Shown: positions 31,947-40,601 of the stretch, one piece after another
Position numbering within the stretch: position 1 is the stretch's first letter
Layout: every line of letters starts with the position of its first letter
Assembly (NCBI RefSeq): GCF_027922005.1
Contig: NZ_BSEV01000002.1
Span: 496,001-560,000, forward strand
DNA length: 64,000 bases
Direction of reading: 5' to 3'
DNA from: Streptosporangium carneum
Lineage (GTDB): Bacteria > Actinomycetota > Actinomycetes > Streptosporangiales > Streptosporangiaceae
Position numbers and translations under genes: made by a program
Notes under the pieces: generated by a model
What the model saw: only the letters and a program-made list of their open reading frames with translations
Told to the model about the DNA's origin: nothing
The model's database searches: none

Positions 31947-32173
31947 GGACGAGAAACGGATCACCCCTTGTCCGGCCAAAACAGTTCTTCCTACGATCGT
32001 GCCGTGGTCAACTCCCGAGGAGGACCGCGTAGGCGGGTTCTCCCCTGCATCATGGTCGCGGGCATCCGCCGGCGCTTCGGCCGCGACCGGGAAGCCGCCC
32101 ACGGCTCCTGCCTCGCGGACGCCATCGCCCGGTCCGCACCGGCGTGATCTTCAGCTTCTGAGCACGGTGAACT

Positions 32174-32202
32174 CTGACAGGGACTCGTTCGTCGGATAGG
32201 TA
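32174..32202 (+). promoter_or_regulatory. Candidate promoter of the SBP-VWA/PspA operon
   Basis: CTGACA (32174-32179), 17-base spacer, TAGGTA (32197-32202). The predicted start lies a few bases before the GGGAGG ribosome site. The remaining gap from 31947 shows no gene. Confidence 0.5.
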
Positions 32203-32223
32203 CGACACCACCGGGAGGCCTGG

Positions 32224-34056
32224 TTGTACCAACAGCCGCAACGACGGCGCAGGAACTTCGCCCCGTTCGTCATCGCGATCATTCTCGCCGGAGCCCTGAT
32301 CGTAGGCCTGCGGCTGTACATCATGAGCAAGGACGCCGATGACGCGAACGGCGCGGGCGACCAGCGGACCACCGGCCAGGCCAAGGCCTGTGACGGGACC
32401 GGGGTCACGCTGACCGTGACCGCGTCCCTGGAGAAGTCCGAGCTGTTGCGCGGCATCGCGGCCGACTACAGCGGCAGGAAGGTCGGCGGGCGCTGCGCGA
32501 CCGTCGCCGTGACCAAGACGAGCGGCAGCGCGCTGCAGGCGCTGGCGAGGGGCTGGGACGAGCGGCGGGACGGTCCGCGCCCCGACGTCTGGTCCCCGGC
32601 GAGCAGCGGCTGGCTCACCCTTCTCCGGCAGCGCTCCTCCGGCGCGGACACCGGTTCCCTGGTCTCGGCGGACAACCCGTCGATCGCCAAGACGCCGCTG
32701 GTCATCGCGATGCCCAAGCCCATGGCCGAGGCCCTCGGCTGGCCCGGCAAGAAGCTCGGCTGGTCCGACCTGCTCGACCTGTCGAACGGCTCGTGGGCCA
32801 AGTACGGCCACCCCGAGTGGGGAAAGTTCCGCCTGGGCAAGACCAACCCCAACTATTCCACGAGCGGCCTGAACGCCACCGTCGGCGCCTACTTCGCGGC
32901 CACCGGCCTGTCCGGCGACCTGTCGGAGAAGAACGTGGCCGACCCAAGGGCCAGGGACTTCGTGCGGGGAGTGGAGCGCTCGATCGTGCACTACGGCGAC
33001 ACGACGCTGACGTTCCTGTCGAACCTGCAGCGGGCCGACGACGCGGGAGCCGGCCTGAGCTACATCTCCGCCGTCGCCGTCGAGGAGAAGTCGGTCTGGG
33101 ACTACAACCAGGGCAACCCGACCGGCGACCCCAAGACGTTGGGCAAGCACGGCAAGCCCAGGGTGCCGCTGGTGGCGATCTACCCCAAGGAGGGCACCCT
33201 CTACTCGGACAACCCCTTCGCGGTGCTGACCGCGCCGTGGGTCGACGACGCCAAGCGCGCCGTCGCGGCCGACTTCCTGGCGTACCTGCAGGCCGCTCCG
33301 CAGCAGGCGCGCTTCGCCGAGTTCGCCTTCAGGTCGTACGACGGCAAGCCGGGAAAGCTGATCACCGAGGCGAACGGGCTGCTGCCCGCCGAGCCGAAGA
33401 CGACGCTCAGCCCGCCCGCCCCCAACGTGCTCGACAAGGTGCTGTCCAGCTGGGCCGACCTGCGCAAGCCCGCGAACGTGCTGATGGTGATCGACGTCTC
33501 GGGCTCGATGGGCGCCCAGGTGCCGGACACCGGCAGGAGCAAGCTGGACCTGGCCAAGCAGGCGGCGGTCAACGCGCTGCCCCAGTTCGGCCCGCACGAC
33601 CAGGTCGGCCTGTGGATGTTCTCGACCGCGCGGGACGGTGACAAGGACTATCTGGAGCTGGCGCCGATGGCCGCCGTCGACGAAGCCCAGCGCAAGCAGC
33701 TGCGGGCCAGGCTCGAAGGGCTGACCCCCGACGGCGGGACCGGCCTCTACGACACCGCGCTCGCCGCCTACCAGCACGTGCGCGGGCGGCACAGCGGTGA
33801 CGCGATCAACGCGGTGGTCTTCCTCACCGACGGCAGGAACGAGGACCCCGACAGCCTCTCGCTGGAGAACCTGCTGCCCGACCTGCGCGCCGAGTCCGCC
33901 CAGCAGTCGGTGCGGATGTTCACGATCGCCTACGGCCAGGACGCCGACCTCGAGGTGCTCAAGCAGATCTCGGGGGCGACGAACGCCGCCGCCTACGACT
34001 CTCGCGAACCGGGGAGCATCGACCAGGTGTTCACCGCGGTGGTGTCCAATTTCTGA
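32224..34056 (+). CDS. Membrane-anchored substrate-binding plus von Willebrand A protein
   Basis: 610 residues from a TTG start with GGGAGG five bases upstream. A single N-terminal transmembrane helix (about 13-33) follows a QQPQRRRR cytoplasmic tail, so the bulk is outside. Residues 55-400 form a periplasmic binding-protein-like domain (TVTASLEKSELLRGIAADYSG, RPDVWSPASSGWLTLL, SGLNATVGAYFAATG). Residues 418-605 are a VWA domain with an intact MIDAS: MVIDVSGSMG, then TGLYDT and VVFLTDGRNED. Such fusions are thought to bind a ligand and pass the signal through metal-dependent protein contacts. The next two genes overlap or follow closely, so one complex is likely. Confidence 0.88.
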   Translation: MYQQPQRRRRNFAPFVIAIILAGALIVGLRLYIMSKDADDANGAGDQRTTGQAKACDGTGVTLTVTASLEKSELLRGIAADYSGRKVGGRCATVAVTKTSGSALQALARGWDERRDGPRPDVWSPASSGWLTLLRQRSSGADTGSLVSADNPSIAKTPLVIAMPKPMAEALGWPGKKLGWSDLLDLSNGSWAKYGHPEWGKFRLGKTNPNYSTSGLNATVGAYFAATGLSGDLSEKNVADPRARDFVRGVERSIVHYGDTTLTFLSNLQRADDAGAGLSYISAVAVEEKSVWDYNQGNPTGDPKTLGKHGKPRVPLVAIYPKEGTLYSDNPFAVLTAPWVDDAKRAVAADFLAYLQAAPQQARFAEFAFRSYDGKPGKLITEANGLLPAEPKTTLSPPAPNVLDKVLSSWADLRKPANVLMVIDVSGSMGAQVPDTGRSKLDLAKQAAVNALPQFGPHDQVGLWMFSTARDGDKDYLELAPMAAVDEAQRKQLRARLEGLTPDGGTGLYDTALAAYQHVRGRHSGDAINAVVFLTDGRNEDPDSLSLENLLPDLRAESAQQSVRMFTIAYGQDADLEVLKQISGATNAAAYDSREPGSIDQVFTAVVSNF

Positions 34057-34808
34057 TGTCCCGCTTCGTTGAGGAACTGCGAGACCCCTGGGGTCTGCTG
34101 CTCGGCGCGACCGCCGCGGGCGCCGCGTGGGCCGTCGACGTGCACCCGGCCTCCGCCGCCTTCGTCGGGGTCGCCGTCTGGCTGACCAAGGCGGGCGCCG
34201 CCGTCTTCCAGAGGCGAGGCGAGGGCCGTACGGCGCCGGTCGTCGCCTCGGGCAGCCAGGAGGACCGATGGCTGCGGCGGGCGGGCTCCGCGGCGGCGGG
34301 CTTCGGCGAGCTGAGCGCCTCGATGGGGCACGGCCCGCTGGCCGAGCGGATCGCGCTGATGGGCCCCCAGGTGGACGACGCGATGGCGACGCTTGAGCGC
34401 CTCGCCGCACAGGCGTCGCTGACCGGCGCCGCCCTGGCCAGGCTCGACCTCGACCATCTCAGGCAGGAGCGTCTGCGTCTCACCGGCGCGCGCGAGCAGG
34501 CCAGGAAGGAGCTCGTCGACGACATCGACCGCGCCCTCGCCTCGCTCGCCTCCCAGCTGGCCGTGATCGACCGGCTCGCCGAGACCAGGGACCGGGTGCT
34601 CGCCCGGATGGAGTCGGGAACGATCAGCATCGAGGAGCTCCTCGCCCGCGTGGTCGAGCTGTCGGCGACCTCGATGACCGGGGTGCTGGAGCCGTCCCGG
34701 GTCCTCGACGAGCTGGCGGACAACCTCGAAGGAGTCCGGCGGGGGCTGCACGAGACCGAACAGATCACTCGCGACGCGCTGGACCGGCAGGACGCGCAGG
34801 ACCGTTAA
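34056..34808 (+). CDS. Coiled-coil membrane-associated protein of the VWA/PspA operon
   Basis: 250 residues; its ATG shares one base with the preceding stop. An N-terminal segment WGLLLGATAAGAAWAV plus AAFVGVAVWLTKAGAAVF can form one or two membrane helices. From about 75 to 245 the sequence is helical with heptad spacing (LERLAAQASLTGAALARLDLDHLRQERL, LASLASQLAVIDRLAETRDRVLARM). No named family is recognised. Coupling to the VWA gene and the PspA gene that starts 10 bases after its stop suggests it links the outside sensor to PspA on the inner face. Confidence 0.78.
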   Translation: MSRFVEELRDPWGLLLGATAAGAAWAVDVHPASAAFVGVAVWLTKAGAAVFQRRGEGRTAPVVASGSQEDRWLRRAGSAAAGFGELSASMGHGPLAERIALMGPQVDDAMATLERLAAQASLTGAALARLDLDHLRQERLRLTGAREQARKELVDDIDRALASLASQLAVIDRLAETRDRVLARMESGTISIEELLARVVELSATSMTGVLEPSRVLDELADNLEGVRRGLHETEQITRDALDRQDAQDR

Positions 34809-34817
34809 GGAGCCCCC

Positions 34818-35564
34818 ATGTTCAAGGTCGTCCGCCGAGCCTGGCGCTACCTGGTCTTCGCCCTGTCCGGCAGGCTGGACGAGCTGTCCGATCCCCGGGT
34901 CCAGATCGAGCAGGCCGTCCAGGAGGCGAAGGAGCGACACCGGCGCCTGACCCAGCAGGCCGCCTCGGTCCTCGGCAACGAGCACGAGCTGGAGTTGAAG
35001 CTGACCCGTTCGCTGGAGGAGGCCGAGAGACTCCAGGCGAACGCCCGCCAGGCCGTCCTGCTGGCCGAGCAGGCCAGGGCCGCGGGCGACGAGCGCAAGG
35101 CCCGGTCCTACGAGGACTCCGCCCGCGCCTTCGCCTCCCGTCTCGTCTCGGCGGAGGCCGCGTCGCGTGACACCCGGCTCATGCACGAGCGGGCGAGACA
35201 GGCCTCCGAACAGGCACGCGCGGCGGTGGAGACCAACGCCGCGGCCCTGCAGAAGAAGCTCGCCGAGCGGATGCGCCTGCTGTCCCAGCTCGACCAGGCC
35301 ACGATGCAGGAGCAGCTCAACAAGGCCATGGGCGACCTGTCGGGTCTCGCTCCCGCAGGGGAGACCCCGACCATGGACGAGGTCCGCGAGAAGATCGAGA
35401 AGCGCTACGCCCGTGCCCTCGGCGAGGCCGAGCTGACCTCCGGCTCCGTCGAGGCCAGGATGATCGAGGTCGAGCGCGCCGCCCTCGACGTCGAGGGCGC
35501 GGCCCGGCTCGAGGCCATCAGAAAAAGCCTGGGGCTCGAAGGGAAGCCCGGGACCGGGAGCTGA
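34818..35564 (+). CDS. PspA/IM30-family envelope-stress protein
   Basis: 248 residues, almost entirely helical. The family start MFKVVRRAWRYLVFALSGRLDELSDP is clear (helix 0 plus the DP turn), followed by long coiled coils with Arg/Glu/Ala heptads to about 190. PspA/IM30 proteins polymerise on the inner face of the membrane and protect it under stress. AAGGAG is seven bases upstream. It is the third gene of the operon, next to a VWA sensor and a membrane coiled-coil protein rather than the usual PspF/PspBC partners. Confidence 0.88.
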   Translation: MFKVVRRAWRYLVFALSGRLDELSDPRVQIEQAVQEAKERHRRLTQQAASVLGNEHELELKLTRSLEEAERLQANARQAVLLAEQARAAGDERKARSYEDSARAFASRLVSAEAASRDTRLMHERARQASEQARAAVETNAAALQKKLAERMRLLSQLDQATMQEQLNKAMGDLSGLAPAGETPTMDEVREKIEKRYARALGEAELTSGSVEARMIEVERAALDVEGAARLEAIRKSLGLEGKPGTGS

Positions 35565-35589
35565 GCGGTCCCGCGCGGCCGGGCGGGGC

Positions 35590-36114
35590 TCAGCGGACGG
35601 GCAGGTCGTAGACCCGGCGGACGCTGCTGGGGGCGGCGCCGAGGTCGGCTCCGTAGACGTGCAGGGAGATCGCGGTGGTCTCGCCCGTGTTGCGGACCCG
35701 GTGGATGTCTCCGGGCGGGGCGAAGCCGCTGACCTCGCCCGTCTGGTTGGCCGTACGGCCGATCTCGGTCAGGTGGTCGCCCTCGTCGCGGTAGAGCGTT
35801 TCGTACTCCACCCCTTGCAGGACGCCGAACACGCACCACGCGATGTGGTCGTGGATCACGGTCTCCTGGCCGGGCCGCCAGACCACGGCGACGACCGAGA
35901 AGGCGGACTCGACGTGGAGGGTGTGGACGACGTAGTGGTCGGGGTCTCCGAGGCGTTCCTCGTCGGTGAGGATCTCCGGGGAGGGCAACCGCGCGCGCAG
36001 GGCGTCGGCCACGGCGAAGGCCGTCGCGCGGGGGTCGGCGATCCGGCGGGTCAGTTCTCGTGTCTCCGCGACCAGCCCCGCCAGGCCGGGACGGACGAGT
36101 GTCATGGTTCCCAT
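35590..36114 (-). CDS. Cysteine dioxygenase-family cupin protein
   Basis: 174 residues, small cupin. Iron ligands look intact: the HDH pair in ETVIHDHIAWCVFGVLQG and the third His in GDIHRVRN. The segment SLHVYGADL closes the barrel, as in bacterial cysteine dioxygenases (and relatives that act on 3-mercaptopropionate). It would oxidise a thiol to a sulfinic acid. The gene is divergent from a LysR gene 75 bases away that probably controls it. The GTG start 2 codons before MTLVRP is uncertain. Confidence 0.85.
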   Translation of the reverse strand: MGTMTLVRPGLAGLVAETRELTRRIADPRATAFAVADALRARLPSPEILTDEERLGDPDHYVVHTLHVESAFSVVAVVWRPGQETVIHDHIAWCVFGVLQGVEYETLYRDEGDHLTEIGRTANQTGEVSGFAPPGDIHRVRNTGETTAISLHVYGADLGAAPSSVRRVYDLPVR

Positions 36115-36189
36115 ACGTCAAGGGTGCGCCGCACCAATACATAACGTCTAATGTCTATCTTTCTGCTCATTCATCGATAATTTTGATAC

Positions 36190-37149
36190 ATGCTCGACGT
36201 CGTACGGCTCCGCGTGCTGGCCGCTGTCGCGAGACACGGCTCCGTCACCGCCGCCGCCAGGGAACTCCACTACTCCCAGCCCTCGGTCAGCCACCACCTC
36301 GCCAAGCTCGAGGCCGAGACCGGCGCGAAACTGATCCAGCGGGTCGGGCGGGGCATCAGGCTCACCGAGGCGGGCCGCCTGCTGGCGGAGCGGGCCACCG
36401 AGATCGTCGGCCGCATCGACTCCGCCTCGGCCGAGCTCTCCGCGCACGTCGGCCTGCGCGCGGGGCGGGTCAGACTGGCCGCCTTCCCCTCCGCGCTGGG
36501 CACGTTCGTGCCCGAGGCCGCCTCACTGCTCGCCCAGGGCCACCCCGGCCTCGGACTGCGCCTGACCGAGACCGAGCCGCCCGAGGCCCTGCGCATGCTG
36601 CGCGCGGGCTACGTGGACGTCGCGGTCATCTTCCGCTACGACGACACCGCCCCCGAGGACCAGGGCGTCCATCTGCTCCGCCTGATGGACGACCCGAGCT
36701 ACCTGGTCACCGCGGACCGGACCGACGGGCTGCCCGCGCACCGCGCCTCCCCGTGGATCGGCGGCTGCGACCGATGTCGCAGCCACCTGCTGGAGCTGTG
36801 CGCGAAGGCGGGCTTCGAACCGGAGATCGCCTTCACCACCGACGACATCGTCGCCGTCCAGGCGCTCGTGGCCGCGGGGATCGGGGTGACGGTCCTACCC
36901 GGACTGGCCCTGCGCGCGCATCGCCACCCCCGGGTGCACACGACCGAGTTGCCCGGCTCGACCCGGCACGTCTACGCCGCCACCTACGGCGAGCCCCCTC
37001 CGCCTCCGGCGACCGCCGCGCTCCTGTCCGCCCTGGCCTCCGCCATGGCCGGCAAGGACCCCCGCCCCTCCACGCCGCGCCCGGGAAGGGCCTCGCCCCG
37101 ATCCGGTGACCGCACGCCTCCGCGGGACCGGCGGGGCGGAAAAATCTGA
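36190..37149 (+). CDS. LysR-family transcriptional regulator
   Basis: 319 residues. The N-terminal winged helix reads LRVLAAVARHGSVTAAARELHYSQPSVSHHLAKLEAE (5-41), and the inducer domain spans about 90-290 with an RxRxGxxDVAV-like stretch (RAGYVDVAVIFRYDD). The last 35 residues are Pro/Arg/Gly-rich and disordered. Two cysteines (GCDRCRSH) and a third (LLELCAKAG) in the effector domain could sense thiols or metals. It is divergent from the cysteine-dioxygenase-like gene over a 75-bp AT-rich gap (36115-36189) and followed by a LysE exporter, a set that fits sulfur-amino-acid control. Confidence 0.9.
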   Translation: MLDVVRLRVLAAVARHGSVTAAARELHYSQPSVSHHLAKLEAETGAKLIQRVGRGIRLTEAGRLLAERATEIVGRIDSASAELSAHVGLRAGRVRLAAFPSALGTFVPEAASLLAQGHPGLGLRLTETEPPEALRMLRAGYVDVAVIFRYDDTAPEDQGVHLLRLMDDPSYLVTADRTDGLPAHRASPWIGGCDRCRSHLLELCAKAGFEPEIAFTTDDIVAVQALVAAGIGVTVLPGLALRAHRHPRVHTTELPGSTRHVYAATYGEPPPPPATAALLSALASAMAGKDPRPSTPRPGRASPRSGDRTPPRDRRGGKI

Positions 37150-37184
37150 GGCGATCGAGAAGCGGACGTGCCTACGATCCGGTT

Positions 37185-37829
37185 ATGCCAGATCTGACAA
37201 CGCTTGTCCTCTTCGCTGCCGCGACCCTCGCCCTGCTGCTCGTGCCGGGTCCCGCGGTGCTCTACATCGTGACCCGCAGCGTCGCTCAGGGACGCGGCGC
37301 CGGGCTGGTCTCCGTCCTGGGGATCCACCTCGGCTCCGTGGTGCACGTCGTCGCCGCCGCCCTCGGCATCAGCGCCCTGCTGGCCGCCTCGGCGACCGCG
37401 TTCACCGTGGTCAAGTATCTGGGCGCGGCCTACCTGGTCTGGCTGGGCGTCCGCAAGCTGATGGCCCGCCCCGACGACGAGGACGCCGTCGAACCGCGAC
37501 CCGCGTCCAGGACGCGGTTGTTCTGGGAGGGCTTCGTGGTCAACGTGCTCAACCCGAAGACCGCGATCTTCTTCCTGGCCTTCCTCCCGCAGTTCACCGA
37601 CCCCGCGCGCGGCCCGGTGGCCCCGCAGGTCGTGGTGCTCGGCCTGGTCTGGATCGCGCTCGGGATGGCCAGCGACGGCGCCTTCGCCCTGCTCGCCTCC
37701 GCCCTGGCGGGCCGCCTGCGCCGTTCCGCCCGTAGCCGCCGCCGTCTCGACGTCACCAGCGGAGTGGTCTACCTCGGTCTGGGCGCGGCGACCGTGCTCA
37801 CCGGCGAGAGCGCCGCCGCCAAGGCCTGA
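37185..37829 (+). CDS. LysE/RhtB-family amino-acid exporter
   Basis: 214 residues, five to six transmembrane helices. The signature LLLVPGPAVLYIVTRSVAQGRGAGLVSVLGIHLGS is at about 17-51, and FWEGFVVNVLNPKTAIFFLAFLPQF at about 107-131; both are diagnostic of RhtB/LysE proteins. They export amino acids or derivatives such as homoserine, threonine, cysteine or lysine. It lies 35 bases after the LysR gene on the same strand and may export excess cysteine or its products, given the neighbouring dioxygenase. Substrate unproven. Confidence 0.9.
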   Translation: MPDLTTLVLFAAATLALLLVPGPAVLYIVTRSVAQGRGAGLVSVLGIHLGSVVHVVAAALGISALLAASATAFTVVKYLGAAYLVWLGVRKLMARPDDEDAVEPRPASRTRLFWEGFVVNVLNPKTAIFFLAFLPQFTDPARGPVAPQVVVLGLVWIALGMASDGAFALLASALAGRLRRSARSRRRLDVTSGVVYLGLGAATVLTGESAAAKA

Positions 37830-37879
37830 GGCCCCCTCCTCGGCGACGTCCCGGCCCACACCCGGAGCGGCCCTCCCTC

Positions 37880-38131
37880 TCAGCGGTTCGATCGCGTCCC
37901 GCGGAGAAAGCCCGCGACGACGACCTTGCGGATCACCATCGTGAGCGCCGCCACGGCGATCGCCGCCCAGGTCTGGGCCTGGGACAGGCGCAAAAGGCCC
38001 GCGGCGAGGAGGAAGTCGAGCAGCACCGTCATCGCGCTCCTCGGACCGCGGCCGGAGGACAGGACGGCGAGCCCCGCGGTCAGCCCCATGGCGACGACCA
38101 GGACGACGGCCGCCCCGACGATCTCAGCCAC
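37880..38131 (-). CDS. Small three-helix membrane protein
   Basis: 83 residues with a GTG start that overlaps the DUF1622 stop by eight bases. Hydrophobic helices at about 4-24, 34-50 and 53-70, then a basic tail (FLRGTRSNR). No family recognised. The overlap shows that it is cotranslated with the DUF1622 membrane protein, so the two may form one complex. Confidence 0.7.
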   Translation of the reverse strand: MAEIVGAAVVLVVAMGLTAGLAVLSSGRGPRSAMTVLLDFLLAAGLLRLSQAQTWAAIAVAALTMVIRKVVVAGFLRGTRSNR

Positions 38132-38516
38132 CTCCGGCGCCTGCCGTGGAGCGGCGGCCTGACGCCCCCGCCGCGCCTCCCTCCCGCTCGATCTCCCTGC
38201 TCAGGAAGAAGTTCAGCGCGGTCCTGATCGCCGCGATCGCCGCCAGCTGCCCGATCTGTGTGAAGCTGGGGGAGATGGCCGTACGGAGAACGTCCCCGGC
38301 CAGCTGGAACTCCAGGCCCAGGGCGAGGAACCGTCCGAGGAACAGGCGGACGGCGACGAACCCCTCGGCGTCGCGCCTGAGCACGGCGACCACGAGGAAG
38401 CGGGCGAAGGCCGCCGCCGCGCCGACGAAGATGACGATCGCACCGGCCGCCTCGACCAGGCGGACGAACAGGTCGACGACCTGCCCGAGAGCCTCCTGGG
38501 GCAGAAGATCGACCAT
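38124..38516 (-). CDS. DUF1622-family membrane protein
   Basis: About 130 residues from the ATG at the complement of 38514-38516 (MVDLLPQEALGQVVDLFVRLVE). The frame is open to 38588 but neither start has a good ribosome site. Three helices are predicted. The family core VRLFLGRFLALGLEFQLAGDVLRTAISPSFTQIGQLAAIAAIRTALNFFLSREIE is well conserved here (roughly residues 55-110). DUF1622 proteins are widespread and of unknown function. The next gene on this strand overlaps it. Confidence 0.8.
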   Translation of the reverse strand: MVDLLPQEALGQVVDLFVRLVEAAGAIVIFVGAAAAFARFLVVAVLRRDAEGFVAVRLFLGRFLALGLEFQLAGDVLRTAISPSFTQIGQLAAIAAIRTALNFFLSREIEREGGAAGASGRRSTAGAGGG

Positions 38517-38793
38517 GTGCTGCTGGTACCCGCTGGCCACCGCCCTAAGCCGACCTGCGCCGACGCCGCCCGGGGCCGCCACGTCCACCCCGCCGACGGG
38601 AGCCGGCGGGGCGACCCTCGTCTCCCCTTCTCCCGGGTCACCTCTTCACCCGGGTCACCCCTTCCTCCTCGCTTCTTCCTCTTCCTCCTCGCATCTTCCT
38701 CGCCCATGCGCCCCCTTCGCCCGGGTCATCCCTTCGGCAGGGAGCGGCTCCCCGGCCAGGACGACGTGACCGGTCGCGGGGCGGATTCCCGGC
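38517..38793. other. Gap with a pyrimidine-rich tract
   Basis: Between about 38627 and 38705 the + strand is nearly all C and T (repeated CTTCCTCCTCG and CCCGGGTCACC units), so the other strand is a long purine run. It can form triplex or slip. No gene is supported here. Confidence 0.5.
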
Positions 38794-40344
38794 TCAGATG
38801 GCGCGCTCCCGGCCCGCCCAGTACGGGTCGCGCAGCCTGCGCTTGAGAAGCTTGCCGTTGGGCTCGCGCGGCATCTCCTCGACGAAGTCGACGGACCTGG
38901 GCCACTTCGACCTCGACAGCCTGCCGTCGAGCGAGGCGAGGATCTCGGCGGCGAGCTCGGGGGAGGCGGTGACCCCGGGTGCGGGCTCGACCACCGCCTT
39001 GATCTGCTCACCCCAGTCCTCGTCGGGGATGCCGAACACCGCGACGTCGGCCACCTTGGGATGGAGTGTCAGCTCGTTCTCGATCTCGGCGGGGTAGATG
39101 TTGACCCCACCAGAGATGATCATGTCGGCCTTGCGGTCGCAGAGGAACAGGAAGCCCTCGTCGTCGAGATAGCCGACGTCGCCGACGGTGAAATGGTCCT
39201 TGAGACGGTTGGCCTCGGTCTTCGCCTGGTCGCCCTTGTACTCGAAGCCGACACCCGCCGTCTTCATGTAGACCGTCCCGGGGGTGCCCGTGGGGACCGG
39301 CTTCAGGTCGTCGTCCACGATGAGCAGCTCGCTGATCGGCCACGCCGCGCCGACCGTGCCGGGATGTCTCTTCCAGTCCTCCGGGGTGGCGATGGTCCCG
39401 CCGCCCTCGGTCGCGGCGTAGTACTCGTAGACGCAGTCGCCCCACCAGTCGAGCATCGCCCACTTGACCGGCACCGGGCAGGGCGCGGCGGCGTGGATCA
39501 TCCACCTGAGCGAGGAGAGGTCGTAGCGGTTCCGCACCTCCTCGGGGAGCGCGAGCAGGCGATTGAAGTGGGTGGGCACCATGTGCGAGCTGGTGACACG
39601 GTGCCTCTCGCAGAGCCTGAGCATCTCCTCGGCGTCCCACTTGTCCATGTAGACGATCTTGTGGCCCATGTGCAGCGTCGCGCCGCCGAACTGGGTGACG
39701 GCGGCGTGGTAGCTCGGCGAGGTGACCAGGTGGACGTTCTCCCCGCCGGGGGTGATGCCGAACAGGGCGGGCAGGAACGTCAGCCGCTCCGCCGTGTCGT
39801 CCGGGTCGAGGCCGGTGAGCGGCCTGCGCACTCCCCTGGGCCTGCCGGTCGTGCCGGAGGTGTAGTGCATGATCGCGCCCGCCGTGCGGTCGGACGGGGC
39901 GGTCTCGGGCCGTCCCTCGGTCAGTTCCGAGACGGGTCGCACCCCCTCGATCCGGCCGAAGGAGAAGACCCGGCGGCGGTCGAGGCCGGAGGCCGCGACA
40001 CCGCGCAGCCCCTCCTCCGCGTAGCGCTCGTCGACGAAGAAGGCCCGGGCCTCGCAGTCCGCCACGATGTGGCCGATCTCGGGGCCGGTGAGGTGCCAGT
40101 TGATCGGCGTGTGATACCACCCGGCCTGCAATGCCGCGAGGTGGAGCACCAACCCGTCGGCGCCGTTCGGCGCCAGGCCGCAGATGCCGTCTCCCCGCCT
40201 GAGTCCCAGCTCCCGCAGGCCGTGCACGAGGCGGTTCGCGCGGGCGAGCAGGTCACCCGCCCGGTGTTCCGTGCCGTCCGGGTCGACGACCGCGATCCGT
40301 TCGGGGTCCGACTGCGCCAGTCTCCAGAAGCCGAGCGTGCCCAT
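38794..40344 (-). CDS. Acyl-CoA synthetase (AMP-forming)
   Basis: 516 residues from ATG at the complement of 40342-40344, with GGGAGG seven bases upstream. ANL-superfamily motifs: phosphate loop MHYTSGTTGRPRGVRR, the YEYYAATEGGGTI motif, DVGYLDDEGFLFLCDRKADMIISGGVNIYPAEIEN hinge region and Lys in PNGKLLKRRLRD. It activates a fatty or aromatic acid as acyl-AMP and then acyl-CoA. Style is that of mycobacterial FadD enzymes. A TetR-like dyad lies about 140 bases upstream. Substrate length cannot be read off. Confidence 0.9.
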   Translation of the reverse strand: MGTLGFWRLAQSDPERIAVVDPDGTEHRAGDLLARANRLVHGLRELGLRRGDGICGLAPNGADGLVLHLAALQAGWYHTPINWHLTGPEIGHIVADCEARAFFVDERYAEEGLRGVAASGLDRRRVFSFGRIEGVRPVSELTEGRPETAPSDRTAGAIMHYTSGTTGRPRGVRRPLTGLDPDDTAERLTFLPALFGITPGGENVHLVTSPSYHAAVTQFGGATLHMGHKIVYMDKWDAEEMLRLCERHRVTSSHMVPTHFNRLLALPEEVRNRYDLSSLRWMIHAAAPCPVPVKWAMLDWWGDCVYEYYAATEGGGTIATPEDWKRHPGTVGAAWPISELLIVDDDLKPVPTGTPGTVYMKTAGVGFEYKGDQAKTEANRLKDHFTVGDVGYLDDEGFLFLCDRKADMIISGGVNIYPAEIENELTLHPKVADVAVFGIPDEDWGEQIKAVVEPAPGVTASPELAAEILASLDGRLSRSKWPRSVDFVEEMPREPNGKLLKRRLRDPYWAGRERAI

Positions 40345-40483
40345 CGGAAATCCTCCCTGATCGAAAGCGCCCGGCCGCGGGGGAGTCGCGTTCTCGACGC
40401 TGCGACGGCCTCCGCGGCGCGGGAGAGGCGGGCGAAGAGGTGCCCCCCACGTGCAGGGGAAGACTAACCCCGGCACAGCAAAC

Positions 40484-40497
40484 CAAGCAATCGCTTG
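40484..40497. promoter_or_regulatory. Dyad CAAGC-AATC-GCTTG upstream of the acyl-CoA synthetase
   Basis: A 5-bp inverted repeat in an AT-rich patch (AACC before and ATTTAA after). Similar CAAGC/GCTTG dyads are bound by TetR-type regulators of fatty-acid and steroid genes in actinobacteria. Assigned by eye. Confidence 0.45.
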
Positions 40498-40601
40498 ATT
40501 TAATTTCGTGTCCCCGTGACACCCCTGCCCCTTCCCGACCTCCTGGAACCGCTCGAACGGCGACCGCCGGGGCCGTCACACGTGGCGGTGGGCGGAGCCG
40601 C

